Below are positions 6,432 through 13,383 of a DNA stretch of 13,383 nt, in pieces; position 1 is the first letter of the stretch, and the number at the start of each line of letters is the position of its first letter. The DNA is from an uncultured Sutterellaceae bacterium. GTDB taxonomy: Bacteria; Pseudomonadota; Gammaproteobacteria; Burkholderiales; Burkholderiaceae_F. The position numbers and the translations under genes are program-made. The notes beneath the pieces are model-generated. The model saw only the letters and a program-made list of their open reading frames with translations. It did not search any database and was not told where the DNA came from. Location of the stretch: assembly GCA_947253615.1 (NCBI GenBank), contig CAMYAA010000005.1:1-13383 (forward strand). The letters are read 5' to 3'.

Positions 6432-6452
6432 TCGGGTCGCTTAGCGGCCCGA
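6432..6452 (+). terminator. GC-rich hairpin after the symporter gene
   Basis: TCGGGTCGC (6432-6440) pairs with GCGGCCCGA (6444-6452) over 9 bp with one G-T wobble and a TTA loop. It begins 26 bases after the stop codon. It lacks a proper T run (AAACTTTAAC follows), so it may be a weak terminator or a 3'-end-stabilising stem. Confidence 0.5.
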
Positions 6453-6487
6453 AACTTTAACTCACGTGTCACCATGGACACAGATTC

Positions 6488-6506
6488 GCTTCCTTCGGGA
6501 GGCTTT
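6488..6506 (+). terminator. Hairpin with C(UUCG)G tetraloop
   Basis: GCTTCC (6488-6493) pairs with GGAGGC (6498-6503) around TTCG, the very stable UUCG tetraloop closed by C-G, followed by TTT. A shorter GTGTC/GACAC repeat (6466-6470 / 6477-6481) lies just before it. It is probably part of the symporter transcript end, but the T tail is short. Confidence 0.45.
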
Positions 6507-6580
6507 GAGTTCTCCCGTGTACAATTAACAGTACTTACTTCAAGTTCAATGGCTTTAGAAAACCTTTTTGCTGGAGATCA

Positions 6581-6608
6581 TTGAGCTTTTAATGACGCAA
6601 GGTATTTT
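6581..6608 (+). promoter_or_regulatory. Candidate glmU promoter
   Basis: TTGAGC (6581-6586) and TATTTT (6603-6608) are 16 bases apart, each matching four of six consensus positions. Transcription would start near 6615, about 25 bases before the glmU ATG. This is a moderate prediction from spacing and position only. Nothing else coding is supported in the 6407-6639 gap. Confidence 0.35.
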
Positions 6609-6639
6609 TTGTGTCGCGCTAATGAATTAGAGGCAAATC

Positions 6640-8001
6640 ATGAACGTTGTTATTTTGGCGGCCGGTATGGGAAAGCGTATGTGCTCAGACTTACCCAAGG
6701 TCTTACAACCCATTGCTGGGCGTCCAATGATTGAACATGTTCTTTCGACGGTTAATCATCTTTCGCCCAAGCGTACCGTTGTTGTGGTGGGGCACGGGGC
6801 TCAGCATGTTAAAGAGGCCCTCGCAACGTGTGAGGATTTAACGTTTGCACTTCAAGAGCCACAATTGGGGACGGGGCACGCTTTTAAATGTGCTCTCGAC
6901 GCATTGGATCAGGATGCTCGACGTACGATTGTCTGTCTTGGCGATGTGCCTTTATTGTCTAAAGCCACGCTTGAAGCATTGGCTAACGAAGGCTCGGATG
7001 ATGATCTCGTTATTGTGACCGTCAACTTGGATAATCCGAAGGGGTACGGCCGCATTTTGCGTGATGCCAACGGTGAGGTTGTGGCCATTGTCGAAGAAAA
7101 GGATGCCACGGATACTCAACGCCTGATTACCGAAGTTAATACGGGGATTATGCGATTCCCAACGGCTCGTCTTGAAGGGTGGTTAAGTGAATTGAAGAAT
7201 TCCAATGCGCAAGGCGAATACTATTTAACCGATTTGATTGCTTTGGCGCGTCGAGACGGGGTGAGCATTCGTACCGTTCAGCCTAAGGCCCTTTTTGAAG
7301 TTGAGGGTGTGAATTCAAAGCGTCAGTTAGCGCAATTGGAGCGTGTGTATCAAGAGTCCTTGGCATTGTCGCTTTGTGACGCTGGGGTTCGCGTGGCCGA
7401 TCCTACACGTCTGGACATTCGCGGGGAATTGCAATGTGGACGCGATGTTGAAATTGATGTGGGTGTCATTTTTGAAGGTCACTGCGTCTTGGGCGATCGC
7501 GTAAAAATTGGCCCTTATTGTGTGATTAAAGATACGACGATTTCGTCGGATACCGAAGTGTTGGCTTATACCCATATGGATAAGGCCAAGGTCGGGGAAG
7601 CTTGCCGTATTGGGCCGTTTAGCCGACTTCGTCCCGAGGCTGAGCTTGCCGGGGACAATCATATTGGCAATTTTGTTGAAATTAAGAAAAGCCAAGTCGG
7701 ATTGCACTCTAAAGTGAATCATTTGTCTTATATTGGCGATAGCCAAGTGGGGGCTCGTGTTAATGTGGGCGCTGGTGTGATTACCTGCAACTATGATGGG
7801 GCCAATAAGTGGAAGACCATTATTGGAGATGACGCTTTCATTGGTTCTGGTGTCCAGCTCGTTGCTCCTATCGAAGTGGGAGAGGGCGCGACCATTGGGG
7901 CAGGGGGCGCTATTCGTAAAGGTGCGCCTGCTCACGCTTTAACTGTGGTTAAGGGCTCCCAAATTACAAAAACAAACTGGAATCGTCCGAAAAAAGCGTA
8001 A
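6640..8001 (+). CDS. glmU: Bifunctional UDP-N-acetylglucosamine pyrophosphorylase / glucosamine-1-phosphate N-acetyltransferase
   Basis: GlmU makes UDP-GlcNAc for peptidoglycan and lipid A in the cytoplasm. Its C-terminal domain acetylates glucosamine-1-phosphate with acetyl-CoA, and its N-terminal domain transfers UMP from UTP. The 453-residue product shows both halves. The N-terminal nucleotidyltransferase has LAAGMGKRM (about 6-14) with DLPKVL, QLGTGHA, and GDVPLL. The C-terminal left-handed beta-helix of hexapeptide repeats (about 250-440) has RLRPEAEL, VEIKKS, NHLSYIGD with the catalytic-base His at 361, and the acetyl-CoA region GAGVITCNYDGANKWKTIIGD. AGAGG (6629-6633) is six bases before ATG 6640. 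The size and every key motif are normal. glmS follows 48 bases later with no terminator between, so the two probably form an operon for consecutive steps of one pathway. Confidence 0.98.
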   Translation: MNVVILAAGMGKRMCSDLPKVLQPIAGRPMIEHVLSTVNHLSPKRTVVVVGHGAQHVKEALATCEDLTFALQEPQLGTGHAFKCALDALDQDARRTIVCLGDVPLLSKATLEALANEGSDDDLVIVTVNLDNPKGYGRILRDANGEVVAIVEEKDATDTQRLITEVNTGIMRFPTARLEGWLSELKNSNAQGEYYLTDLIALARRDGVSIRTVQPKALFEVEGVNSKRQLAQLERVYQESLALSLCDAGVRVADPTRLDIRGELQCGRDVEIDVGVIFEGHCVLGDRVKIGPYCVIKDTTISSDTEVLAYTHMDKAKVGEACRIGPFSRLRPEAELAGDNHIGNFVEIKKSQVGLHSKVNHLSYIGDSQVGARVNVGAGVITCNYDGANKWKTIIGDDAFIGSGVQLVAPIEVGEGATIGAGGAIRKGAPAHALTVVKGSQITKTNWNRPKKA

Positions 8002-8049
8002 GCTTAATGGGTTCGATTTTCGTTATTCAAAATTAATGGATATTCAATA

Positions 8050-9879
8050 ATGTGCGGCATTGTAGCTAAGGTAGGAACACAGAGTGTGGTTCCCTTTCTC
8101 TTAACGGGATTACATCGCTTGGAATACCGTGGATATGATTCATGTGGTATTGCGACGGTGGGTTCTAAAGGCTTACAAACCATTCGTTCGGTTTCTCGAG
8201 TGAAAGAGCTTGAATGCCTTGCTCAAGAGGAAGGGGTTGAAGGCCATACGGGTATTGCGCATACGCGTTGGGCCACGCACGGCGGTCCGAATTTGCAGAA
8301 TGCTCATCCGATTGTGTCCGGGGGGCATATTGCCGTCGTTCATAATGGCATTATTGAAAACTATCAAGAACTTCGTGAACGATTGATTCAGGAAGGGTTT
8401 GTTTTTCATAGTGAAACGGATACGGAAGTCATCGCGCATTTAATCCACAAGTTTTACGATGGCGATTTGCTTCGTGCGGTCGAGAAGACGACTTTGCAAA
8501 TTCGTGGTAGCTATGCGATTGCGGTGATTACCAGCAAAGAGCCAGGACGTTTAGTGGCGGCTCGTCATGGTTCGCCGATGGTGATTGGCTTGGGTGAAGG
8601 GGAAAACTTTATCGCCTCTGACGCCGTGGCCTTGGCGGGAGAAACCTCCAAAATTGTGTATTTGAATGATGGGGACGTGGTTGATTTAACGTCTCAGAGC
8701 TGGAAGGTTTTTGAACCGCAGTCTATCGGTTTTGTGGAATGTGATCGTAAGGTACGCGAGGTCCATGCTGTCGTTAGCGGCACGGATTTAGGCCCTTATC
8801 GTCATTACATGCAAAAAGAAATCTTTGAACAACCTCAGGCGGTCATGGATACGCTTGAAGGCATTTCAAGTTTCGTTCCTGGCATTTTTGGTCCTCGTGC
8901 CTCGGAAGTCTTTCCGAAGATTAAGCGCTTATTGTTCTTAGGGTGCGGGACGTCTTACTATGCGGCGTTGACTGCCAAGTACTGGATTGAAGAAATGGCA
9001 GGATTGCCATGTGAGGTCGAGATTGCGAGTGAATATCGCTATCGCGCTTCGATTCCGAATCCAGACACCTTAGTGATTACGATTTCCCAATCGGGGGAAA
9101 CGGCCGATACATTGGCGGCTTTGCGCCATGCTCGTGATACGTTAGGGATGAAGCATACGCTGACCATTTGTAATGTACCGACCTCGGCTATGGTTCATGA
9201 GAGCGAAATGGCGTATATCACTCGCGCTGGGGTTGAAATTGGGGTGGCCTCGACCAAGGCGTTAACGACTCAATTAACGTCTCTGTATTTGCTCGCGCTT
9301 GTGTTAGCTAAGGTTAACGGTCGTTTAACGGCGCAAGATGAAGTTCAGGAACGCACGCATTTGGCCCATTTACCGGAAGCTATTCGTGATGTTTTAGCGC
9401 TCGAGCCCAGCATTATCGAGTGGTCGATGCGATTTGCTGATAAGCAGCATGCGCTGTTCTTAGGGCGTGGTATGCATTATCCGATCGCTCTTGAAGGTGC
9501 ACTCAAGCTCAAAGAGATTACCTATATTCATGCGGAAGCTTATCCTGCGGGTGAGCTCAAACATGGTCCATTAGCTTTAGTGGATCGCGATATGCCGGTG
9601 GTGACGGTGGCGCCAAACGATCGCTTATTGGAAAAGTTAAAGAGCAATATGCAAGAAGTGCGTGCTCGTGGTGGCGAACTCTATGTGTTTGCGGACGCTG
9701 ATACGTGTATGCAAGAAGAGGATCGTTTCCATGTGATCCGTATGCCTGAGCATTACGGTCGTCTCTCGCCAATTTTGCACGTGATTCCTTTGCAACTCTT
9801 GGCGTATCACACGGCACTCGCGCGTGGTACGGACGTGGATATGCCTCGTAACTTAGCCAAGAGTGTGACCGTGGAATAA
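8050..9879 (+). CDS. glmS: Glutamine:fructose-6-phosphate aminotransferase (isomerizing)
   Basis: GlmS converts fructose-6-phosphate and glutamine to glucosamine-6-phosphate, the committed step of amino-sugar synthesis, in the cytoplasm. The 609-residue product is the same length as the E. coli enzyme. It begins MCGIVAKVG, where Cys2 becomes the N-terminal nucleophile of the glutaminase domain; HTRWATHG and HNGIIENY follow. Two SIS sugar-isomerase domains come next, with [17 protein letters not shown] (Ser348), [10 protein letters not shown], and [14 protein letters not shown] with [10 protein letters not shown]. The end [15 protein letters not shown] carries the C-terminal active-site lysine. 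The ribosome site is weak (GGA 10 bases before ATG 8050), which suggests translation helped by transcription with glmU. No glmS ribozyme is present in the short 48-base gap, as expected outside Gram-positives. The gene ends in a bidirectional terminator. Confidence 0.98.
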   Translation: MCGIVAKVGTQSVVPFLLTGLHRLEYRGYDSCGIATVGSKGLQTIRSVSRVKELECLAQEEGVEGHTGIAHTRWATHGGPNLQNAHPIVSGGHIAVVHNGIIENYQELRERLIQEGFVFHSETDTEVIAHLIHKFYDGDLLRAVEKTTLQIRGSYAIAVITSKEPGRLVAARHGSPMVIGLGEGENFIASDAVALAGETSKIVYLNDGDVVDLTSQSWKVFEPQSIGFVECDRKVREVHAVVSGTDLGPYRHYMQKEIFEQPQAVMDTLEGISSFVPGIFGPRASEVFPKIKRLLFLGCGTSYYAALTAKYWIEEMAGLPCEVEIASEYRYRASIPNPDTLVITISQSGETADTLAALRHARDTLGMKHTLTICNVPTSAMVHESEMAYITRAGVEIGVASTKALTTQLTSLYLLALVLAKVNGRLTAQDEVQERTHLAHLPEAIRDVLALEPSIIEWSMRFADKQHALFLGRGMHYPIALEGALKLKEITYIHAEAYPAGELKHGPLALVDRDMPVVTVAPNDRLLEKLKSNMQEVRARGGELYVFADADTCMQEEDRFHVIRMPEHYGRLSPILHVIPLQLLAYHTALARGTDVDMPRNLAKSVTVE

Positions 9880-9896
9880 ACCAAAAACGGTTGGGT

Positions 9897-9919
9897 GGGG
9901 CGCTTCAAACGAGCGCCCT
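9897..9919 (+). other. GC-rich hairpin after glmS
   Basis: GGGCGCT (9898-9904) pairs with AGCGCCC (9912-9918) around a 7-base loop, plus one G-T pair. No T run follows on the plus strand. It probably protects the 3' end of the glmU-glmS transcript or acts together with the terminator just downstream. Confidence 0.5.
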
Positions 9920-9929
9920 ACGTAACAAT

Positions 9930-9977
9930 AAAGGGATGTGCTTTTTCGGAGTTTCGAAAAAGTGACATCCCTTTTTT
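9930..9977. terminator. Bidirectional intrinsic terminator between glmS and marC
   Basis: A long, nearly perfect hairpin joins AAAGGGATGT (9930-9939) with ACATCCCTTT (9965-9974) and, inside it, CTTTTTCG (9941-9948) with CGAAAAAG (9955-9962). Six T follow (9972-9977). On the minus strand the same stem ends in TTTATTGTTA, so it can also stop the convergent marC transcript. Confidence 0.88.
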
Positions 9978-10001
9978 ATGGGCGTTATAAGTTGCCGAGG
10001 T

Positions 10002-10649
10002 TTAACTGCCGGCCATAAAGGTTCGAATCCCCGAACCCACGAACTGTACGCCAATACAGATCAATAAGAAACCCATGAGCTTGCCCAAAACGAGACTGCC
10101 GGAAGGCCCTAAACGGCGCGTTAAGGTTTCGGAGTAACGCATCACAGCCCAAGAGGCCATGGCGGTCAAAGCAATCGCCAAACAAATCCAGCACCCCGCA
10201 ATGGCCATACTGCCATAGTTGCCCAATTCTGCGATTTCCGTCGAGAAACCAATGACAACAGCAATGGTCCCGGGGCCAGCAATCCCTGGCATGGCAATTG
10301 GGAAGAAGGCGTAATCGTCTTTATCACGACGAACGATAGGAGCTTTATTAGGGGAAGAGCCGCCAAAAAGCATTTGATAACCAATGGCTGCCACCACTAA
10401 GCCACCAGAAATACGCATAGCCCCATAGCTAATGCCAAAAAATGCCAAAAGCATATTCCCCGCGAGCAGACTGACCACCATGATGATGCCCGCGTATATG
10501 GCCGCCCAATCTGCCTGTTGGCGACGGCGTTCGGCGGACATCCCTTGCGTTAAGCTCATGAATAAAGGGAGTTTAGAGAGCGGATTCGTAATGACCAGTA
10601 AGGAAATCAATGCGCCTAAAAAGTATTGGAAATGTATGGCTTCAAGCAT
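10002..10649 (-). CDS. MarC-family (UPF0056) integral membrane protein
   Basis: The product is a 215-residue inner-membrane protein of the MarC/UPF0056 family. Its role is not firmly known; despite the name, the family has no proven part in multiple antibiotic resistance. About six helices are visible. Family signatures are ISLLVITNPLSKLPLF near the N-terminus (about 15-30) and FFPIAMPGIAGPGTIAVVIG in the middle (about 115-134). I start at the ATG at 10649, which places the first helix normally. A TTG 30 bases further upstream (10679) also stays in frame. Neither has a clear ribosome-binding site. The gene converges on glmS and diverges from the RND efflux operon. This arrangement puts its promoter in the same intergenic region as the efflux promoter, but I see no strong minus-strand promoter. 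Confidence 0.9.
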   Translation of the reverse strand: MLEAIHFQYFLGALISLLVITNPLSKLPLFMSLTQGMSAERRRQQADWAAIYAGIIMVVSLLAGNMLLAFFGISYGAMRISGGLVVAAIGYQMLFGGSSPNKAPIVRRDKDDYAFFPIAMPGIAGPGTIAVVIGFSTEIAELGNYGSMAIAGCWICLAIALTAMASWAVMRYSETLTRRLGPSGSLVLGKLMGFLLICIGVQFVGSGIRTFMAGS

Positions 10650-10738
10650 GATTAAGTGGGGGTTTAAATATTTTTGCAAAAGATTAGGCTATTTATCTAA
10701 AGTTTGCAATCAAGAGTGTAGTAAATAGTCAATTATGT

Positions 10739-10780
10739 TTTCCATAAAAACAATTTTGATGTAAACTGAACGGCGGTTCA
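10739..10780 (+). promoter_or_regulatory. Efflux operon promoter with overlapping operator-like palindrome
   Basis: TTTCCA (10739-10744) and TAAACT (10762-10767) are spaced by 17 bases, each matching four of six consensus positions. The expected start is near 10774. The inverted repeat TGAAC-GGCG-GTTCA (10767-10780) covers the end of the -10 box and the start site, the classic place for a repressor. RND operons are commonly controlled by TetR- or MarR-type repressors, but none is encoded in the window. Confidence 0.45.
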
Positions 10781-10787
10781 ATTTTTG

Positions 10788-10817
10788 TGGGTACGCATGA
10801 ATCAGTGCAGATACCCA
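10788..10817 (+). promoter_or_regulatory. Leader hairpin / inverted repeat before the efflux adaptor gene
   Basis: TGGGTA (10788-10793) and TACCCA (10812-10817) are perfect arms. A possible inner GCA/TGC pairing lies at 10795-10797 with 10806-10808. It lies in the predicted 80-base leader, 37 bases before the start codon. No T run follows. Function unknown. Confidence 0.35.
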
Positions 10818-10854
10818 TTGGTTTTAGATTTGTTTTTTTGAGAGATGTGAACTC

Positions 10855-12024
10855 ATGTTTTTAGAGCACTTAACATCACGTCGCGGCGCATTCATTGCAA
10901 TGACTGCCGTCTCATTGGTTTTGTTACAAGGTTGCAAAGATGAAGCAGCCTCAAAGACGGCTTTTAAGATGCCGCCTCCTACCGTAAATTTTGTTGTCAC
11001 TGAGGCGAAAGATCATGAAGTTCACTCCGAGCTTTTAGGTCGTACGCAAGCGTTTGTGACGGCTCAAATTCGTCCTCAAGTGAACGGTATTATTCAGAAG
11101 CGCTTGTTCACGGAAGGGGCGATGGTTAAAGCGGGCGATCCGTTGTATCAGATCGACCCCGCGCCTTATGAAGCCGCGTTAACGGCGAGCAAAGCGCAGT
11201 TAGCTCAAGCGCAAGCCAAGCTCTCTCAGGCAAGTTCTGAGCTCAAGCGTACTCAAGCGTTATATAAAGCGCGTGCAGTGAGCCAGCAGGTTTATGAAAA
11301 TGCTCAAGCAGCCTCTAAGGCTGCTCAAGCCGCTGTTGAAGCTGCCAATTCGGCGGTGAAAACGGCTCAAATTAACTTGAAGTACACCAAGGTAATTTCG
11401 CCAGTGTCGGGTTTGGCGGGTCGCTCGAGCGTTACGCAAGGGGCTTTAGTCGCGGCTTATCAAGGCCCGACGTTAGTCACTATCGATCAGATTGATCCGA
11501 TGTACGTCGAACTTTCGAGCCCGCTCGAACAAGTGATGGCTTATCAAAAGCAAGCGAAAGAAGGCCTTTTAAAGCCGTTACCCGAAGGTACGCCCAATGT
11601 CACGATTACCCTTCCCAATGGGGCCGTTTATAAGACGAAAGGGACGATTGACTTCTTAGGTAAGAATGTGGATCCGAGCACGGGAGCTGTTCTTCGTCGC
11701 GCGCTCTTTGATAACAAAAATCAGATGCTTTTACCTGGGATGTTTATTACCGCTGACGTTGTCGAAGGTATTCGTCCCAATAGTATTGCGCTGACGAAAG
11801 TGGCCGTGATGTTTGATCCGAAGGGACAATCGTATGTCTGGGTGGTCAACAAGGATAATGTGATTGAACGTCGTAACGTTACGCTTGGTGGCAGCTTAGG
11901 CGAAGACTGGTTGTTATTTAGCGGTTTAGAGCCTGGCGAACGTGTGGTTTACAAGGGCTTCCAACACGCTCGTGTCGGAAGTACGGTCAATCCGATTCCT
12001 GCTGAAACGAAAACACAGCCATAA
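10855..12024 (+). CDS. RND efflux periplasmic adaptor subunit (AcrA/MexA-type lipoprotein)
   Basis: This is a membrane-fusion protein that links an inner-membrane RND pump to a TolC-like outer-membrane channel. The 389-residue product has a lipoprotein signal with lipobox LQGC, so Cys27 should be lipidated and hold it to the inner membrane from the periplasmic side. In order: the first beta-barrel and lipoyl half (about 45-105, with RPQVNGIIQKRLFTEGAMVKAGDPLYQIDP), a long Ala/Gln/Lys-rich alpha-helical hairpin (about 105-175), the second lipoyl half (VISPVSGLAGRSSVTQGALV), a beta-barrel domain, and a membrane-proximal domain. The turn region holds R132, L136 and S143, matching the RxxxLxxxxxxS motif known for contact with TolC. 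The ribosome site before ATG 10855 is modest (GAGAG, 10 bases away). The pump gene starts 12 bases after the stop, so both are one operon. The substrate cannot be told. Confidence 0.95.
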   Translation: MFLEHLTSRRGAFIAMTAVSLVLLQGCKDEAASKTAFKMPPPTVNFVVTEAKDHEVHSELLGRTQAFVTAQIRPQVNGIIQKRLFTEGAMVKAGDPLYQIDPAPYEAALTASKAQLAQAQAKLSQASSELKRTQALYKARAVSQQVYENAQAASKAAQAAVEAANSAVKTAQINLKYTKVISPVSGLAGRSSVTQGALVAAYQGPTLVTIDQIDPMYVELSSPLEQVMAYQKQAKEGLLKPLPEGTPNVTITLPNGAVYKTKGTIDFLGKNVDPSTGAVLRRALFDNKNQMLLPGMFITADVVEGIRPNSIALTKVAVMFDPKGQSYVWVVNKDNVIERRNVTLGGSLGEDWLLFSGLEPGERVVYKGFQHARVGSTVNPIPAETKTQP

Positions 12025-12036
12025 CGAGGTTCATTT

Positions 12037-13337
12037 ATGTTCTCACGCTTTTTTATTGAGCGACCCGTATTTTCGTGGGTGATGGCGATTTTCATCATGT
12101 TGGCAGGGCTTTTAGCCTTGGTTAACTTACCGGTGAGTCAATTGCCAGAAATTGCCCCGCCGCAAATTTCTATTTCCGCCACGTATCCTGGGGCGAGTGC
12201 TCAAACCGTTTCCAATTCGGTGACCCAAGTTATTGAACAAGGGTTAACGGGGCTTGATGGATACATGTACATGAATTCGAGCTCGGACGCTTCGGGTAAC
12301 GCCAATATTGTCGTTACCTTCGAGTCGGGTACGAATGCGCAGTTAGCTCAGGTTCAAATTCAAAATAAAATTCAGGCGATTTTGCCGCGATTACCACAAA
12401 CGGTTCAGCAGTTAGGGGTCCACGTTGATCAAACGAGTGCGGATACGTTGATGGTGGCAGCCTTTGTTAGTAAGGATGGTAAGTATTCCCAGGCTGACTT
12501 AGGCGACTTTTTGAATACGAGCATTAAAGAACCGTTAACACGTGTTGAAGGGGTCGGTGATGTGACGGTGTTCGGGACGCCTTACGCCATGCGTATTTGG
12601 TTAGACCCGAATAAGTTAGCGCTCTTCAAGCTTGATCCGAGTGACGTTAAACGCGCCATTATGGCTCAGAATATGCAAGTGGCTGCGGGCAGTATGGGGG
12701 CTCAACCGAGTCAAAATTCGCCCATTACGGTCACGATTGCTTCCACGAGTTTGTTGCAGACGCCAGAGCAGTTTAAAAAGATCTTCTTACGCTCCGAACC
12801 AGACGGTTCCATTATTCGCTTAGGCGATGTGGCACGTGTCGATGTGGGGCAACAAAACTACAGCATCATCGCTCGCTACGAAGGTCATTCGGCTTCGGGT
12901 ATTGGGATCAAGTTAGCCAATGGTGCGAACGCCATGTTGACGGCTAAGCGCGTGAAGGCGAAGTTGGATGAAATGCGTCCGACATTCCCTGAAGGCGTGG
13001 ACTATGTGGTGCCTTATGACACGACGCCGTTTATTCATGTGGCTTTGGAAGAAGTGCTCAAGACCCTATTTGAAGCTATTGTCTTAGTGGTCTTGGTGAT
13101 GTATCTCTTCTTACAGAACATTCGTGCGACGTTGGTTCCGACGATTGCCGTGCCGATTGTTTTGTTAGGGGCTTTCGCGGCCATTTATGTGGCCGGGTTC
13201 TCCATCAACATGCTGACGATGTTTGCTATGGTTTTGGCCATTGGCTTACTCGTGGACGACGCCATTGTGGTGGTTGAAAACGTCGAGCGTGTGATGCAAG
13301 AGGATAAGACGGACCCCAAAACGGCCACCATTAAATC
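12037..13337 (+). CDS. RND efflux pump, inner-membrane transporter (AcrB/MexB-type HAE1), 3' partial
   Basis: This is a proton-driven trimeric exporter that captures drugs and other hydrophobic compounds from the periplasm. The ATG at 12037 has GAGG (12026-12029) seven bases upstream and begins MFSRFFIERPVFSWV, the usual HAE1 start. The 433 visible codons cover helix 1 (about 10-28), the porter subdomains PN1/PN2 (through about 335, with FESGTNAQLAQVQ, VGDV-VFG, YAMRIW), and helices 2-4. Helix 4 carries GLLVDDAIVVVENVERVM with the proton-relay pair Asp407-Asp408, as in AcrB. The Phe at AcrB 178 is kept, but Phe136 of the AcrB deep pocket aligns with Thr137 here. The frame stays open to the end only because the adapter happens to lack a stop; genomic coding ends at 13337 after ...ATIK. 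The remaining ~600 codons are outside the insert. Confidence 0.97.
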
Positions 13338-13383
13338 CTGTCTCTTATACACATCTCCGAGCCCACGAGACCGTACTAGATCT
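13338..13383 (+). other. Nextera read-through adapter with i7 index
   Basis: The sequence switches at 13338 to the Nextera mosaic end (starting CTGTCTCTTATACACATCT), then the i7-side adapter (CCGAGCCCACGAGAC), the 8-base index CGTACTAG (13372-13379), and the first four bases of the flow-cell primer. The index matches the standard Nextera N702 code. This is artificial sequence left in the assembly. Confidence 0.98.

Noticed and set aside
6474..6584. A 36-codon open frame (begins MDTDSLPSGGF) between the symporter and glmU
   Set aside because: It has no ribosome-binding site before its ATG, it lies across the GTGTC/GACAC and UUCG hairpins, and it resembles no known small protein. It is most likely chance.
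7327..7935. A 202-codon open frame on the minus strand inside glmU
   Set aside because: It is fully antisense to a clearly functional gene, shows no family signature, and its openness follows from the codon pattern of the opposite strand.
8002..8049. Possible glmS ribozyme or riboswitch before glmS
   Set aside because: The gap is only 48 bases, too short for the known ribozyme, and that element is a feature of Gram-positive bacteria.
10650..10679. TTG start adding ten residues to the MarC-family protein
   Set aside because: The extension has no ribosome site and the ATG at 10649 gives the usual family N-terminus and length.

Overview
This is an ordinary stretch of core bacterial chromosome, most likely from a Burkholderiales-type betaproteobacterium of moderate base composition. 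I infer this from the hemE-priA neighbourhood, ubiE followed by a Tim44-domain membrane protein, and the GlmU/GlmS sequences. A host-associated Sutterellaceae-like organism would fit, but that is a guess from composition. Both ends are sequencing-library adapter (Nextera transposon sequence at 1-13 and 13338-13383). The real insert is therefore about 14-13337, and the genes at both ends are cut by the library, not by biology.

Layout: the 3' end of hemE (haem synthesis) is followed by two tandem terminators, then priA (replication restart helicase), a tRNA-Arg(CCG) gene, ubiE (quinone methyltransferase), a secreted/membrane Tim44-domain protein, and a sodium:solute symporter. Next comes the glmU-glmS pair, all on the plus strand. 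A bidirectional terminator separates glmS from the convergent marC-family gene on the minus strand. Divergent from marC is an RND efflux operon: a lipoprotein adaptor (AcrA/MexA type) and the first 433 codons of an AcrB/MexB-type pump, cut by the adapter.

Functional links: glmS makes glucosamine-6-phosphate and glmU makes UDP-GlcNAc, the precursor of peptidoglycan and lipid A. The two RND genes form the inner-membrane and periplasmic parts of a tripartite drug/solute efflux pump whose outer-membrane channel and regulator are not in the window.

I found no mobile element, CRISPR array, defence locus or clearly novel multi-gene system. The more interesting points are regulatory or structural: an attenuator-like pair of hairpins with complementary loops just before the Tim44 gene, a PriA that appears to lack the winged-helix domain, a Cys in the SAM-binding glycine motif of UbiE, and palindromes over the priA and efflux promoters.
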